Shown here piece by piece: positions 1-13,000 of a DNA stretch of 64,000 nucleotides (positions are counted from its first letter, which is position 1; each line of letters begins with the position of its first letter). The stretch comes from Ephydatia muelleri (Eukaryota > Porifera > Demospongiae > Spongillida > Spongillidae). The DNA lies in NCBI GenBank assembly GCA_013339895.1, contig JABACO010000016.1, positions 1-64,000 of the forward strand. The letters are read 5' to 3'. The position numbers and the translations under genes were made by a program. The notes under the pieces were generated by a model, which was not told where the DNA came from, searched no databases, and was given only the letters and a program-made list of their open reading frames with translations.

Positions 1-3000
1 TTCAATGAATATTAGTACTACTTTCATTCAATACATCCAACGTAACGAATTCACATCGGGCCAACAGGTGTTTATACCGATGCTTTCATTGTGCAAGACT
101 TGAATCGATGTACTGAAATTCTGTATCCACATTTGGGGCACTTCTTCATTTTCAGTACCACAGCTGTGAAGAGATAGTCTACTTTTCAACGGATTTTAGT
201 ACTACTTTCATTCAATACATCCAACGTAACGAAGTCACATCGGGCCAACAGGTGTTATACCGATGCTTTCATTGTGCAAGATCTGAAATTCAGTATCCAC
301 TTTTGGGGCACTTCTTCAATATCAGTACCACAGCTGTGAAGAGATAATCTACTTTTCAAGGGATTTTAGTACTACTTTCATTCAGTATATCCAACATACC
401 GAAGTGACGGCGAACCAGCTGAAGTCAAACCGATGCTTTCATGGTGCAAGACTGAAATCGATGTACTGAAATACAGTATCCACTTTTGGGGCATATCTTC
501 AATTTCAGTACCACAGCTGTGAAGAGATAATCTACTTTTCAAGGGATTTTAGTACTACTTTCGTTCAGTATATCCAACATACCGAAGTGACGGCGAACCA
601 GCTGAAGTCAGACGTATGCTTTCTTTATGCATGACTGAAATCGATGTACTGAAATACAGTATCCACTTTTGGGGCACATCTTCAATTTCAGTACCGCAGC
701 TGTGAAGAGATAGTCTACTTTTCAAGGGATTTTAGTACTACTTTCATTCAATACATCCAACATAATGAAGTCACATTGGGCCGACAGGTGTTATACCGAT
801 GATTTCATTGTGCTAGACTTGAATCGAAGTACTGAAATTCAGTATCCACTTTTTAGGCACTTCTTCAATTTCAGGACCACAGCTGTGAAGAGATAGTCTA
901 CTTTTCTAGGGATTTTAGTACTACTTTCATTCGGTATATCCAACATACCGAAGTCACGGCGAACTAGCTGAATTCAACATGATGCTTGCATGGTGCAAGA
1001 ATGAAATCGATGTACTGAAATTCAGTATCCACTTTTGGGGCACTTCTTTACTTTCAGTTCCACTGCTGTTTAGAGATAGTCTACTTTTCAAGGGATTTTA
1101 GTACTACTTTCATTTAAAATATACAACATACCGAAGTCACGGCGAACCATCTGAAGTCAAACCGATGCTTTCATTGTGCAAGACTGAAATCGATGTACTT
1201 AAATACAGTATCCACTTTTGGGGCACTTCTTTACTTTCAGTTCCACTGCTGTTTAGAGATAGTCTACTTTTCAAGGGATTTTAGTACTACTTTTATTCAA
1301 AATATACAACATACCGAAGTCACGGCGAACCTTCTGAAGTCAAACCGATGCTTTCATTGTGCAAGACTGAATCGATGTACTAAAATTCAGTATCCACTTT
1401 TGGGGCACTTCTTCAATTTCAGTACCGCAGCTGTGAAGAGATAATCTACTTTTCAGGGGATTTAGTACTACTTTCGTTCAGTATATCCAACATACCGAAG
1501 TGACGGCGAACCAGCTGAAGTCAGACGTATGCTTTCTTTATGCAAGACTGAAATCGATGTACTGAAATTCAGTATCCACTTTTGGGGCACTTCTTCAATA
1601 TCAGTACCACAGCTGTGAAGAGATAATCTACTTTTCAAGGGATTTTAGTACTACTTTCATTCAGTATATCCAACATACCGAAGTGACGGCGAACCAGCTG
1701 AAGTCAAACCGATGCTTTCATGGTGCAAGACTGAAATCGATGTACTGAAATACAGTATCCACTTTTAGGGCACATCTTCAATTTCAGTACCACAGCTGTG
1801 AAGAGATAATCTACTTTTCAAGGGATTTTAGTACTACTTTCATTCAGTATATTCAACATACCGAAGTGACGGCGAACCAGCTGAAGTCAGACGTATGCTT
1901 TCTTTATGCAAGACTGAAATCGATGTACTGAAATTCAGTATCCACTTTTGGGGCATATCTTCAATTTCAGTACCACAGCTGTGAAGAGATAATCTACTTT
2001 TCAAGGGATTTTAGTACTACTTTCGTTCAGTATATCCAACATACCGAAGTGACGGCGAACCAGCTGAAGTCAGACGTATGCTTTCTTTATGCATGACTGA
2101 AATCGATGTACTGAAATACAGTATCCACTTTTGGGGCACATCTTCAATTTCAGTACCGCAGCTGTGAAGAGATAGTCTACTTTTCAAGGGATTTTAGTAC
2201 TACTTTCATTCAATACATCCAACATAATGAAGTCACATTGGGCCGACAGGTGTTATACCGATGATTTCATTGTGCTAGACTTGAATCGAAGTACTGAAAT
2301 TCAGTATCCACTTTTTAGGCACTTCTTCAATTTCAGGACCACAGCTGTGAAGAGATAGTCTACTTTTCAAGGGATTTTAGTACTACTTTCATTCGGTATA
2401 TCCAACATACCGAAGTCACGGCGAACTAGCTGAATTCAACATGATGCTTGCATGGTGCAAGAATGAAATCGATGTACTGAAATTCAGTATCCACTTTTGG
2501 GGCACTTCTTTACTTTCAGTTCCACTGCTGTTTAGAGATAGTCTACTTTTCAAGGGATTTTAGTACTACTTTTATTCAAAATATACAACATACCGAAGTC
2601 ACGGCGAACCTTCTGAAGTCAAACCGATGCTTTCATTGTGCAAGACTGAAATCGATGTACTAAAATTCAGTATCCACTTTTGGGGCACTTCTTCAATTTC
2701 AGTACCGCAGCTGTGAAGAGACAATCTACTTTTCAGGGGATTTTAGTACTACTTTCGTTCAGTATATCCAACATACCGAAGTGACGGCGAACCAGCTGAA
2801 GTCAGACGTATGCTTTCTTTATGCAAGACTGAAATCGATGTACTGAAATTCAGTATCCACTTTTGGGGCACTTCTTCAATATCAGTACCACAGCTGTGAA
2901 GAGATAATCTACTTTTCAAGGGATTTTAGTACTACTTTCATTCAGTATATCCAACATACCGAAGTGACGGCGAACCAGCTGAAGTCAAACCGATGCTTTC

Positions 3001-6000
3001 ATGGTGCAAGACTGAAATCGATGTACTGAAATACAGTATCCACTTTTAGGGCACATCTTCAATTTCAGTACCACAGCTGTGAAGAGATAATCTACTTTTC
3101 AAGGGATTTTAGTACTACTTTCGTTCAGTATATTCAACATACCGAAGTGACGGCGAACCAGCTGAAGTCAGACGTATGCTTTCTTTATGCAAGACTGAAA
3201 TCGATGTACTGAAATTCAGTATCCACTTTTGGGGCACTTCTTCAATATCAGTACCACAGCTGTGAAGAGATAATCTACTTTTCAAGGGATTTTAGTACTA
3301 CTTTCATTCAGTATATCCAACATACCGAAGTGACGGCGAACCAGCTGAAGTCAAACCGATGCTTTCATGGTGCAAGACTGAAATCGATGTACTGAAATAC
3401 AGTATCCACTTTTGGGGCATATCTTCAATTTCAGTACCACAGCTGTGAAGAGATAATCTACTTTTCAAGGGATTTTAGTACTACTTTCGTTCAGTATATC
3501 CAACATACCGAAGTGACGGCGAACCAGCTGAAGTCAGACGTATGCTTTCTTTATGCATGACTGAAATCGATGTACTGAAATACAGTATCCACTTTTCGGG
3601 CACATCTTCAATTTCAGTACCGCAGCTGTGAAGAGATAGTCTACTTTTCAAGGGATTTTAGTACTACTTTCATTCAATACATCCAACATAATGAAGTCAC
3701 ATCGGGCCGACAGGTGTTATACCGATGATTTCATTGTGCTAGACTTGAATCGAAGTACTGAAATTCAGTATCCACTATTTAGGCACTTCTTCAATTTCAG
3801 GACCACAGCTGTGAAGAGATAGTCTACTTTTCAAGGGATTTTAGTACTACTTTCATTCGGTATATCCAACATACCGAAGTCACGGCGAACTAGCTGAATT
3901 CAACATGATGCTTGCATGGTGCAAGAATGAAATCGATGTACTGAAATTCAGTATCCACTTTTGGGGCACTTCTTTACTTTCAGTTCCACTGCTGTTTAGA
4001 GATAGTCTACTTTTCAAGGGATTTTAGTACTACTTTCATTTAAAATATACAACATACCGAAGTCACGGCGAACCATCTGAAGTCAAACCGATGCTTTCAT
4101 TGTGCAAGACTGAATTCGATGTACTTAAATACAGTATCCACTTTTGGGGCACTTCTTTACTTTCAGTTCCACTGCTGTTTAGAGATAGTCTACTTTTCAA
4201 GGGATTTTAGTACTACTTTTATTCAAAATATACAACATACCGAAGTCACGGCGAACCTTCTGAAGTCAAACCGATGCTTTCATTGTGCAAGACTGAAATC
4301 GATGTACTAAAATTCAGTATCCACTTTTGGGGCACTTCTTCAATTTAAGTACCGCAGCTGTGAAGAGATAATCTACTTTTCAGGGGATTTTAGTACTACT
4401 TTCGTTCAGTATATCCAACATACCGAAGTGACGGCGAACCAGCTGAAGTCAGACGAATGCTTTCTTTATGCAAGACTGAAATCGATGTACTGAAATTCAG
4501 TATCCACTTTTGGGGCACTTCTTCAATATCAGTACCACAGCTGTGAAGAGATAATCTACTTTTCAAGGGATTTTAGTACTACTTTCATTCAGTATATCCA
4601 ACATACCGAAGTGACGGCGAACCAGCTGAAGTCAAACCGATGCTTTCATGGTGCAAGACTGAAATCGATGTACTGAAATACAGTATCCACTTTTAGGGCA
4701 CATCTTCAATTTCAGTACCACAGCTGTGAAGAGATAATCTACTTTTCAAGGGATTTTAGTACTACTTTCATTCAGTATATTCAACATACCGAAGTGACGG
4801 CGAACCAGCTGAAGTCAGACGTATGCTTTCATTGTGCAAGACTGAAATCGATGTACTGAAATACAGTATCCACTTTTGGGGCACATCTTCAATTTCAGTA
4901 CCACAGCTGTGAAGAGATAATCTACTTTTCAGGGGATTTTAGTACTACTTTCGTTCAGTATATCTAACATACCGAAGTGACGGCGAACCAGCTGAAGTCA
5001 GACGTATGCTTTCTTTATGCAAGACTGAAATCGATGTACTGAAATTCAGTATCCACTTTTGGGGCACTTCTTCAATATCAGTACCACAGCTGTGAAGAGA
5101 TAATCTACTTTTCAAGGGATTTTAGTACTACTTTCATTCAGTATATCCAACATACCGAAGTGACGGCGAACCAGCTGAAGTCAGACGTATGCTTTCTTTA
5201 TGCAAGACTGAAATTGATGTACTGAAATACAGTATCCACTTTTGGGGCACATCTTCAATTTCAGTACCGCAGCTGTGAAGAGATAGTTTACTTTTTAAGG
5301 GATTTTAGTACTACTTTCATTCAATACATCCAACATAATGAAGTCACATCGGGCCAACAGGTGTTATACCGATACTTTCATTGTGCACAACTTGAATCGA
5401 AGTACTGAAATTCGATATGCATTTATGGGGCACATCTTCAATTTCAGTACCTCAGCTGTGAAGAGATAGTCTACTTTTCAAAGGATTTTAGTACTACTTT
5501 CATTCAATACATCCAACATTACGAAGTCACATCGGGCCAACAGGTGTTATACCGATGCTTTCATTGTGCTAGACTTGAATCGAAGTACTGAAATTCAGTA
5601 TCGAATTTTTAGGCACTTCTTCAATTTCAGTTCCACAGCTGTGAAGAGATAGTCTACTTTTCAAGGGATTTTAGTACTACTTTTATTCAATACATCCAAC
5701 ATAACGAAGTCACATCGGGCCAACAGGTGTTATACCGATGCTTTCATTGTTCTAGACTTGAATCGAAGTACTGAAATTCAGTATCCACTTTATAGGCACT
5801 TCTTCAATTTCAGTTCCACAGCTGTGAAGAGATAGTCTACTTTTCAAGGGATTTTAGTACTACTTTCATTCAATACATCCAGCATAATGAAGTCACATCG
5901 GGCCAACAGGTGTTATACCGATGCTTTCATTGTGCTAGACGTGAATCGAAGTACTGAAATTCAGTATCCACTTTTTAATCACTTCTTCAATTTCAGTTCC

Positions 6001-8265
6001 ACAGCTGTGAAGAGATAGTCTACTTTTCATGGGATTTTAGTACTACTTTCATTCAATACATCCAACATAACGAAGTCTCATCGGGCCAACAGGTGTTATA
6101 CCGATACTTTCATTGTGCACAACTTGAATCGAAGTACTGAATTTCGGTATGCATTTATGGGGCACATCTTCAATTTCAGTACTGCAGCTGTGAAGAGATC
6201 GTCTACTTTTCAACGGATTTTAGTACTACTTTCATTCAATACATCCAGCATAACGAAGTCACATCTGGCCAACAGGTGTTATACCGATGCTTTCTTTGTG
6301 CTAGACTTGAATCGAAGTACTGAAATTCAGTATCCACTTTTTAGGCACATATTCAATTTCAGTTCCACATCTGTGAAGAGATAGTCTACTTTTAAAGGGA
6401 TTTTAGTACTACTTTCATTCAATACATCAAACATAACGAAGTCTCATCGGGCCAACAGGTGTTATACCGATACTTTCATTGTGCACAACTTGAATCGAAG
6501 TACTGAATTTCGGTATGCATTTATGGGGCACATCTTCAATTTCAGTACCTCAGCTGTGAAGAGATAGTCTACTTTTCAAGGGATTTTAGTACTACTTTCA
6601 TTCAATACATCCAGCATAACGAAGTCACATCTGGCCAACAGGTGTTATACCGATGCTTTCTTTGTGCTAGACTTGAATCGAAGTACTGAAATTCAGTATC
6701 CACTTTTTAGGCACATATTCAATTTCAGTTCCACAGCTGTGAAGAGATAGTCTACTTTTCAGAGGATTTTAGTACTACTTTCATTTAATACATACAACAT
6801 AACGAAGTAGTAACATCGGGCCAACAGGTGTTATACCGATGCTTTCATTGTGCTAGACTTGAATCGAAGTACTGAAATTCAGTATCCAATTTTTAGGCAC
6901 TTCTTCAATTTCAGTACCTCAGCTGTGAAGAGATAGTCTACTCTTCAAGGGATTTTAGAACTTCTTTCATTCAATATATCCAACATACCTAAGTCACATC
7001 GGGCCAACAGGTGTTATCCCGATGCTTTCATTGTGCAAGACTTGAATTGAAGTACTGAAATTCAGTATCCACTTTTGGTCCACTTCATCACTTTCATTAC
7101 CACAGCTGTCAAGAGATAGTGTACTTTTTAATGGATTTTAGTATTGCTTTCATTCAAATTATTCAATATACCGAAGTCACATCGAACAAACAGAAGTCAT
7201 ACCGTTGCTTTCATTGTGCAAGACTTGAATCGAAGTACTGTAATTCAGTATCCACTAATGGGGCACTTCATCACTTTCAGTACCACAGCTGTGAAGAGAT
7301 ATTCTACTTTTTAATGGATTTTTGTACTACTTTCATTCAAAATATTCAATATACCGAAGTCACATCGGACCAACAGGAGTTATACCGATGACTTCATTGT
7401 GCAAGACTTGAATCGAAGTACTGAAATTCAGTATTCACATTTGGGGCACTTCTTCACTTTCTATACCTAAGCTGAGAAGAGATAGTCTTCTTTTCAATGG
7501 ATCCAAATCCTGATTTTGTACAATATGTCTTTTATCCCGAAGTCACAGCGGACCAGCAGAGATGAAAACAATACTTTCATTGTGCAAGGCTTGAATCAAC
7601 GTACTGTAATTCAGTATCCACTTTTAGGGCACTTCTTCACTTTCAGTACTACAGCTGTGAGGAGTTAGTTTACTTTTCAATGGATTTTAGTACTGCTTTC
7701 ATTCAAAATATCCTATATACCGACGTCTCTGCGGACCTGCAGAGATCAAACCGATGCTTTCATTGTGCAAGGCTTGAATCGACGTACTGAAATTCAGTAT
7801 CCACTTTGGGGCACCTCTTCACTTTCAGTACCACAGCTGTGAGGAGTTAGTTTAATTTTTAATGGTTTCAAATCCTGATTTGGCACAATACGTCCTGTAT
7901 CCCGAAGTCACAGCGGACCAGCAGTGATGAAAAAAATACTTTCATTGTGCAAGACTTGAATCGAAATACTGAAATTCAGTATCCACTTTTGGGGCACTTC
8001 TTCACTTTTATTACCACAGCTGAGAAGAGCTATTCCACTTTTCAATGGATTTTGGTACTGATTTCATTCTAACTATCCTATGTCCCGATGTTACGGCAGA
8101 CATTCAGAAGTCAAACCGATGCTTTCATTGTGCATGACTTGAATCGAAGTACTGAAATTCAGTATCCACTTTTGGGGCACTTCTTCACTTTTAATATCAC
8201 AGCTGTGAAGAGATAGTCTACTTTTCAATGGATTTAAATCCTGATTTCGCACAATACGTCCTGTC
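1..8265. repeat. Tandem satellite A, ~183-bp monomer
   Basis: About 45 head-to-tail monomers fill the window from its left edge. Each carries recurring blocks such as tagtctacttttcaaggga, a cattcaatacatccaac-type segment, accgatgctttcattgtg and cagtatccacttttggggca. Monomer spacing is 183 bp (for example the gagata block at 524 and 707), with an occasional 170-bp monomer caused by a 13-bp deletion near 280. Short open frames such as 1193-1444 and 4119-4310 are by-products of the repeat and are not genes. Monomers are nearly uniform up to about 5.3 kb, then diverge. The last ones, after about 7.5 kb, carry a different segment (atccaaatcctgattt). The array ends at about 8265 and continues beyond the left edge. 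Confidence 0.97.
740..5130. repeat. 8-monomer higher-order repeat in satellite A
   Basis: Diagnostic monomers recur every eight units. The monomer with cataatgaag and gccgacagg lies at 761, 2223 and 3687 (spacing 1462 and 1464 bp). The next monomer, with catgatgcttgcatgg, lies at 978, 2440 and 3904 (same spacing). Reading monomer types from 740 gives A-B-C-D-E-F-G-H, then A-B-D-E-F-G-F-H, then A-B-C-D-E-F-G-E. Period length is therefore conserved while composition has drifted by loss of C and gain of an extra F, or by H replaced with E. This pattern is expected from recurrent unequal exchange. Confidence 0.88.
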
Positions 8266-9518
8266 ATGCATTTGAAGTTGAATCATGGCGTGCATCAGTT
8301 ATTACCCACTATTAGAAATTATGAACACATTAAAATCATATTTCTTTACAAATGTGGCAACTCTAACCTCTCCACTTGCAACATAGTGAGGGCTTTCCTT
8401 CACACACACTCCACTCTTCTGCTGCATCTGCTATTTCTTGCTGTTACAGTGTATCCACGTAAACTGACTGAACAAGGATGGCATACAAGATATGAATAAT
8501 ATGCACCAATGATCTCAGCCCTGCTGCTTCACTTCACCTATACCAGCAAACGAACAGAAATCCATGTACTGGCGAGGTGATATGCCAGTACAGGTGAAAG
8601 CATGGATGATTCTGTAATAAGAATGACATTTGTATTTGATCATTACTAAATCCAAATGGTACTCTTATTTCTGATGAGCAAGGTAATGACCAGACAGCAC
8701 TCTTGAGCAAACCCAGGTCATGACTGTTTCCAGTGTGGGCAAACAAACTGGACCCTAGCTAGTAAAGGAGCATTATACTGAACAAAGTTTTCGTTTCCTG
8801 GTCAGACCTTTTTGAAAGATGCTAATGTCCAAGAGGGGCATGGCATATTAGACTGCCACACTGCTGGACACAGCCCGAACAAAGCCACCTGAAGGCCTTT
8901 CTTTCGACTGCATGGTCTTGGTCACCGGGACGATACTTTTTTATATGGGATCGTTTCCGCGAAAAGGGACCTAACATATCAATTTCCAGTACGCGCAATA
9001 GAAATGTGGAAATGTATGGCTAATTACAAATTCAGAGCCTTACAACTCCATGATGAATACTCCGATTCTCAGTGCAATGTGTAGATGACATTTCTGACTT
9101 CTAGAATTAGGGTGGGGTCTTAGGTATAACTTTGGTTTCTACCCCTCTCAGATTATGGGAGGGCATTAAGAAATATAGGAAAACATGTATTTTAAATTTT
9201 TATACTAAGTGTAACCCCCCTGTACATTACCCTTGAAGTTTTACAAAATACGAATGTATACATTGCATATAGTATATTCTCCACTCATGACACCATTTGT
9301 ATGTGTACAATTTCTAGTAATATTCTGCCTTCAATTTACATCTTTCATTAATTTATAGGCATTATCAGGAGTGCAGTATACAGATTATGTAATGGAAGAA
9401 ACACAGAAGTACAAGGATAGTCATTCGTAGAACATTATTATACTGTGCATCTATTATAAGCAAATTTGTTTGTTGTACTTTGTAAAGTCATATTAAATGC
9501 ATTACATGTTTCAGAACA
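8266..9518. other. Non-coding spacer right of satellite A
   Basis: I see no supported gene. A 77-codon open frame at 8266-8499 has no recognisable domain. A stretch near 8942-8980 (atgggatcgtttccgcgaaa and flanks) recurs in inverted orientation near 16625-16660, so part of this spacer belongs to a dispersed repeat. Confidence 0.6.
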
Positions 9519-9904
9519 TTAATCATGTTGTGTAAATGTATCTTTTGCTCTGTCAAAATCATCCATAGTCACATCAGCAATTGAAACTACATTGTCCAAG
9601 TATAGCTTAAGATTGGTAGCATATGTGTCTTCACTAAGTCTTCTGTGATCCTTCATAAGTCTAAAAATGTCACTGTTCTTTGGCATTGACAAAGATGTGT
9701 CTCTTGCATATCTCACTTCAATATACAATCTTGCAACCTTATTGCTGTCATCAGATTTCAAGTACTCATCAACCTGGCTTGACAGTGTAAACGGCCCACC
9801 CATGCATTTAAGTTTCTCTAGATCCTTTGTTTTTCTTCTATCCAAGGCTACATTTGCAATTTCTTTGTCTACAAGACCTTTTTTCTTTAGATCCTCCTGC
9901 TTAG
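9519..9904 (-). pseudogene. Transposase-like pseudogene, C-terminal part (3' of LTR insertion)
   Basis: The minus strand carries an open frame of about 128 codons ending in a stop at 9519. It includes the segments KCMGGPFTLSSQVDEYL, ARLYIEVRYARD and LSMPKNSDIFRL. It runs without interruption up to the LTR at 9905. When the LTR element and one copy of the 4-bp duplication are ignored, the frame joins the sequence to the right of 14968 (ALSRAFFDTK, then QEDLKKKGLVDK). I associate GGPF and EVRYAR-type blocks with the C-terminus of a widespread invertebrate transposase-like protein family known only as uncharacterised proteins; that is recall, not a search result. The function cannot be stated beyond transposon-derived. 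Confidence 0.6.
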
Positions 9905-10039
9905 TGTAGTGGCATAACCTGTATCAAATGATTGACTAGTTATTGAACAATTAGCTGCATATAAATTTGGTGTATGCGCATGATCGAGAGAGTTGATGCA
10001 GTGAAGTTCTGATAATCACTTCACGCTGTGGGTTCTACA
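9905..10039 (+). repeat. 5' LTR
   Basis: 135 bp beginning tgtagtggcataacc and ending gggttctaca, with TG...CA termini. It matches 14834-14968 base for base by eye. The short length means promoter and polyadenylation signals must be compact. Confidence 0.93.
9960..9965 (+). promoter_or_regulatory. Candidate TATA box in LTR
   Basis: TATAAA lies 56 bases into the 135-bp LTR, with the same hexamer at 14889-14894 in the right LTR. It is the only TATA-like hexamer in the LTR and is well placed to start the genomic RNA. This is inferred from position only. Confidence 0.5.
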
Positions 10040-10040
10040 T

Positions 10041-10058
10041 TGGTGTCAGAAGTGGGAT
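10041..10058 (+). other. Primer-binding site, tRNA-Leu type
   Basis: tggtgtcagaagtgggat begins one base after the LTR. Its complement ends in CCA and resembles the 3' end of animal leucine tRNAs (acceptor and T-arm), apart from one position that could vary by species. The first ATG of the gag-pol frame (10057-10059) overlaps the end of this site. Confidence 0.75.
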
Positions 10059-13000
10059 GGTGGAGCCCATGGATATGGGACACTCGGCCGATAGCAGCGA
10101 GCTAATTCCACAAATACAAACGGTGAGAATGAGCTTACGGCCCCCTTCCCGTTTTACAGGAGGCACAGACCTCATTCTGTGGTTAAAGCGCTTCGAAATG
10201 TATGTTCGCAAAGTAAAAGTGGACGAGAGCCAATGGACAAGCGAACTACTTCCGTTGCTTGACGATGGACCCTTCAGGGTTGTATCGCAGCAGGGACTAG
10301 TCGACTCCGGTGACTATGCGGCTGTGACGAGGTGTCTTCGCGCTCAATACGCGCCGGAGGGAAACCATCTGGAGTGGCAGGCGAAGTTCCAAAGACGCGG
10401 TCAGAAGGCAGACGAGAACTTGGTGACGTACGTTGGAGAACTGCGTGTGTTGGCAGACAAAGCATACCCTGGATGGTCAAACGACCAACGGCTACAATTG
10501 GTAAGGGACCAGTTTGTGCAAGGTTTGCGCTCTTCCACTGTGCAGCTGAGACTCATGAAAAAAATGCCAGATACACTGGATGAAGCGCTAAAGTTGGCAA
10601 TTCAACAGGAGTCGGTGGAAGCTGCGCAGAAGAGACTTAGTAGTGAGCGCGGGCATGGCTCGTCGTCGTTGGCGTCCAGCAGTATCGAGGATGCGGCAGC
10701 CGAAAACGGAATTGCAACAATGTCGGTCCAACAGCTAAGGAAACAGGCTCAGGATTCCGAGAGAATTGTTCAGGACCTTAGAAAACAAATACAAGAGCTG
10801 AATGGACGGCTGTCTGGCAAGGAGAAACCTACCGTTGCAGACCAGCCACCACAATCTTCTGCCTTTTCCAGACAGCAAGGGTCTGCAGCAATTACATGTT
10901 GGAACTGCAGGGAGCAAGGTCATATTCGGCGCAACTGCCCTCACAAACGGAGTGGGCGTAAGAAGGCTCCCTGGCAGATTTTAGCCGTAAGTTCCACGTT
11001 AATGGTAGAAGGTAGTATAGAGGGTCGCGTCACTAGAATGCTGGTAGACACGGGTTCTGCCGTGACGTTAGTGAGAGAGGATGTTGTAAGGGATGTTAAA
11101 TTTGGAAACTCGCTTAAATTGGAGGTGCCTGCCAATTCAGTCGTGGCAGCAAATGGGGAGAAATTGGACATTAGTGGGCAGTGCACAATGAGCATAAAAG
11201 TTGGAGCATTGTCACAGCAGCATCTAGTTCTGGTAGCAAGGAATTTAAACCAGGAATGCCTTCTTGGGGCGGATTTTTTGATAAAGCGGGGTTGTATTGT
11301 TGACCTTCAACAGCACGTTTTGCTGACACAGGAAGGCCCAGTGCAATTTGTGTCAGGCCCTGAACGCAGTAGACAATGCTCCCCAGTTTGTTTTGTGACT
11401 TCATCTGAAACTCTAAATGTCCCTCCATATTGTCAAATGTGCCTTCCTGCGAAGGTGTCACAAAATGCAGGTCGTTGCACGAGCAACTCCAGTGCTCTCC
11501 TGGTGGAACCAGTGTGGCGGTTTATGGACCAGCATGGTCTCATGGTGGCTCACTCCATCATTGATGCTGCTGCTACACACACAATGGTCCAGGTTCTTAA
11601 CCCCGGCTTTGCACCCGTTACAGTGTACAAGGATGAGATAATGGGTATGTTAAAACCTATTCAGGATCCTGCTGATTGTGCATCAGTACAATATCCTGCC
11701 TGTAAGCAATCCACTCAGCACTCCATACAGCAGATGACAGACAGTCTGGCTCCTGATGTTCGAGAGAAAGTGGCTGACTTGCTCTGGCAGTTCCAAGATG
11801 TCATTGCTTTGGATGACAGTGACCTGGGTCGTACCCGATTGACATCTCATCAAATCAACACAGGGGATACACAACCAGTCCGCCAGCAGGCGAGGAGGCT
11901 ACCCTTTCATCAGCAACAGGAAGTACGTGGGTTACTTGATGACATGCTTTCCCAAGGTATCATTGAGCCTAGTTGTGGGCCATGGGCATCGCCCATTGTT
12001 TTAGCAAAGAAAAAAGATGGCACAACTAGATTTTGCGTTGATTTTCGTCGTCTTAATGACTGTACACGTAAGGATGCCCAGCCACTTCCTAGGATAGATG
12101 ACACACTTGATGCTTTAGGGGGTGCCCAATACTTTTCAACACTAGATTTAGCTAGCGGCTACTGGCAAGTAGAAGTTGATAGTAGGGATAGAGAGAAGAC
12201 AGCATTTGTAACTCCATTTGGACTATTCCAGTTTCGTGTCATGCCTTTCGGCTTGTGTAACGCGCCCGCCACCTTTCAGCGGCTGATGGAGCGAGTACTG
12301 GCTGGCCTTCACTGGACGACGTGCCTAGTGTATCTTGACGACATTATTATTTTTAGCAGGTCAGTCGAAACACATGTCAAGCAGTTGAAAGAGGTCCTGG
12401 AACGTCTGAAGATTGCGGGGTTGAAGATCCGGCCTAAGAAGTGCCATTTGTTGCAAACCAGTGTGCAGTACCTTGGCCATGTCATATCTGCGGAGGGCAT
12501 ACGGACTGACCCGCAGAAAGTTGCGTGTGTTTCCAACTGGCCAGTACCGAGAACTTCGAAAGAGCTCCAAAGTTTTCTTGGGCTCGCTTCGTACTACAGA
12601 CGTTTTGTGAAAGACTTTGCTCATATAGCAAGCCCTTTGCATGCTTTGACAGAGAAAGGGAGGGAGTGGGTGTGGTCAAATGAATGCAATGATGCTTTCT
12701 TTGATCTGAAGAAGCGCCTTGTATCCTCCCCAATACTCACCTTACCTGATTTCAGTTTACCCTTTGTGCTAGATACAGATGCCAGCGGGGATGGCTTGGG
12801 TGCAGTACTTGCCCAGAATATTGATGGGGTTGAAAGAGTGGTGGCATATGCTAGCAGGGCTTTGAGCCGAACTGAAAAGAAGTATTGTGCTACGAGGCGG
12901 GAAATGTTGGCTCTGGTGTGGGCTGCTCGTCATTTCCGGCCATACCTCTACGGAAGAAAGTTTACCTTACGCACAGATCATCACTGTTTACAATGGTTAC

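Noticed and set aside
1193..7391. Short open frames inside satellite A that look like a small repeated protein
   Set aside because: They follow the 183-bp unit (three times 61 codons) and simply recur with it. They have no domain and are closed at random by monomer variants.
1..8265. CRISPR-like array from regular spacing
   Set aside because: The whole unit repeats with no unique spacers, and the window is eukaryotic.
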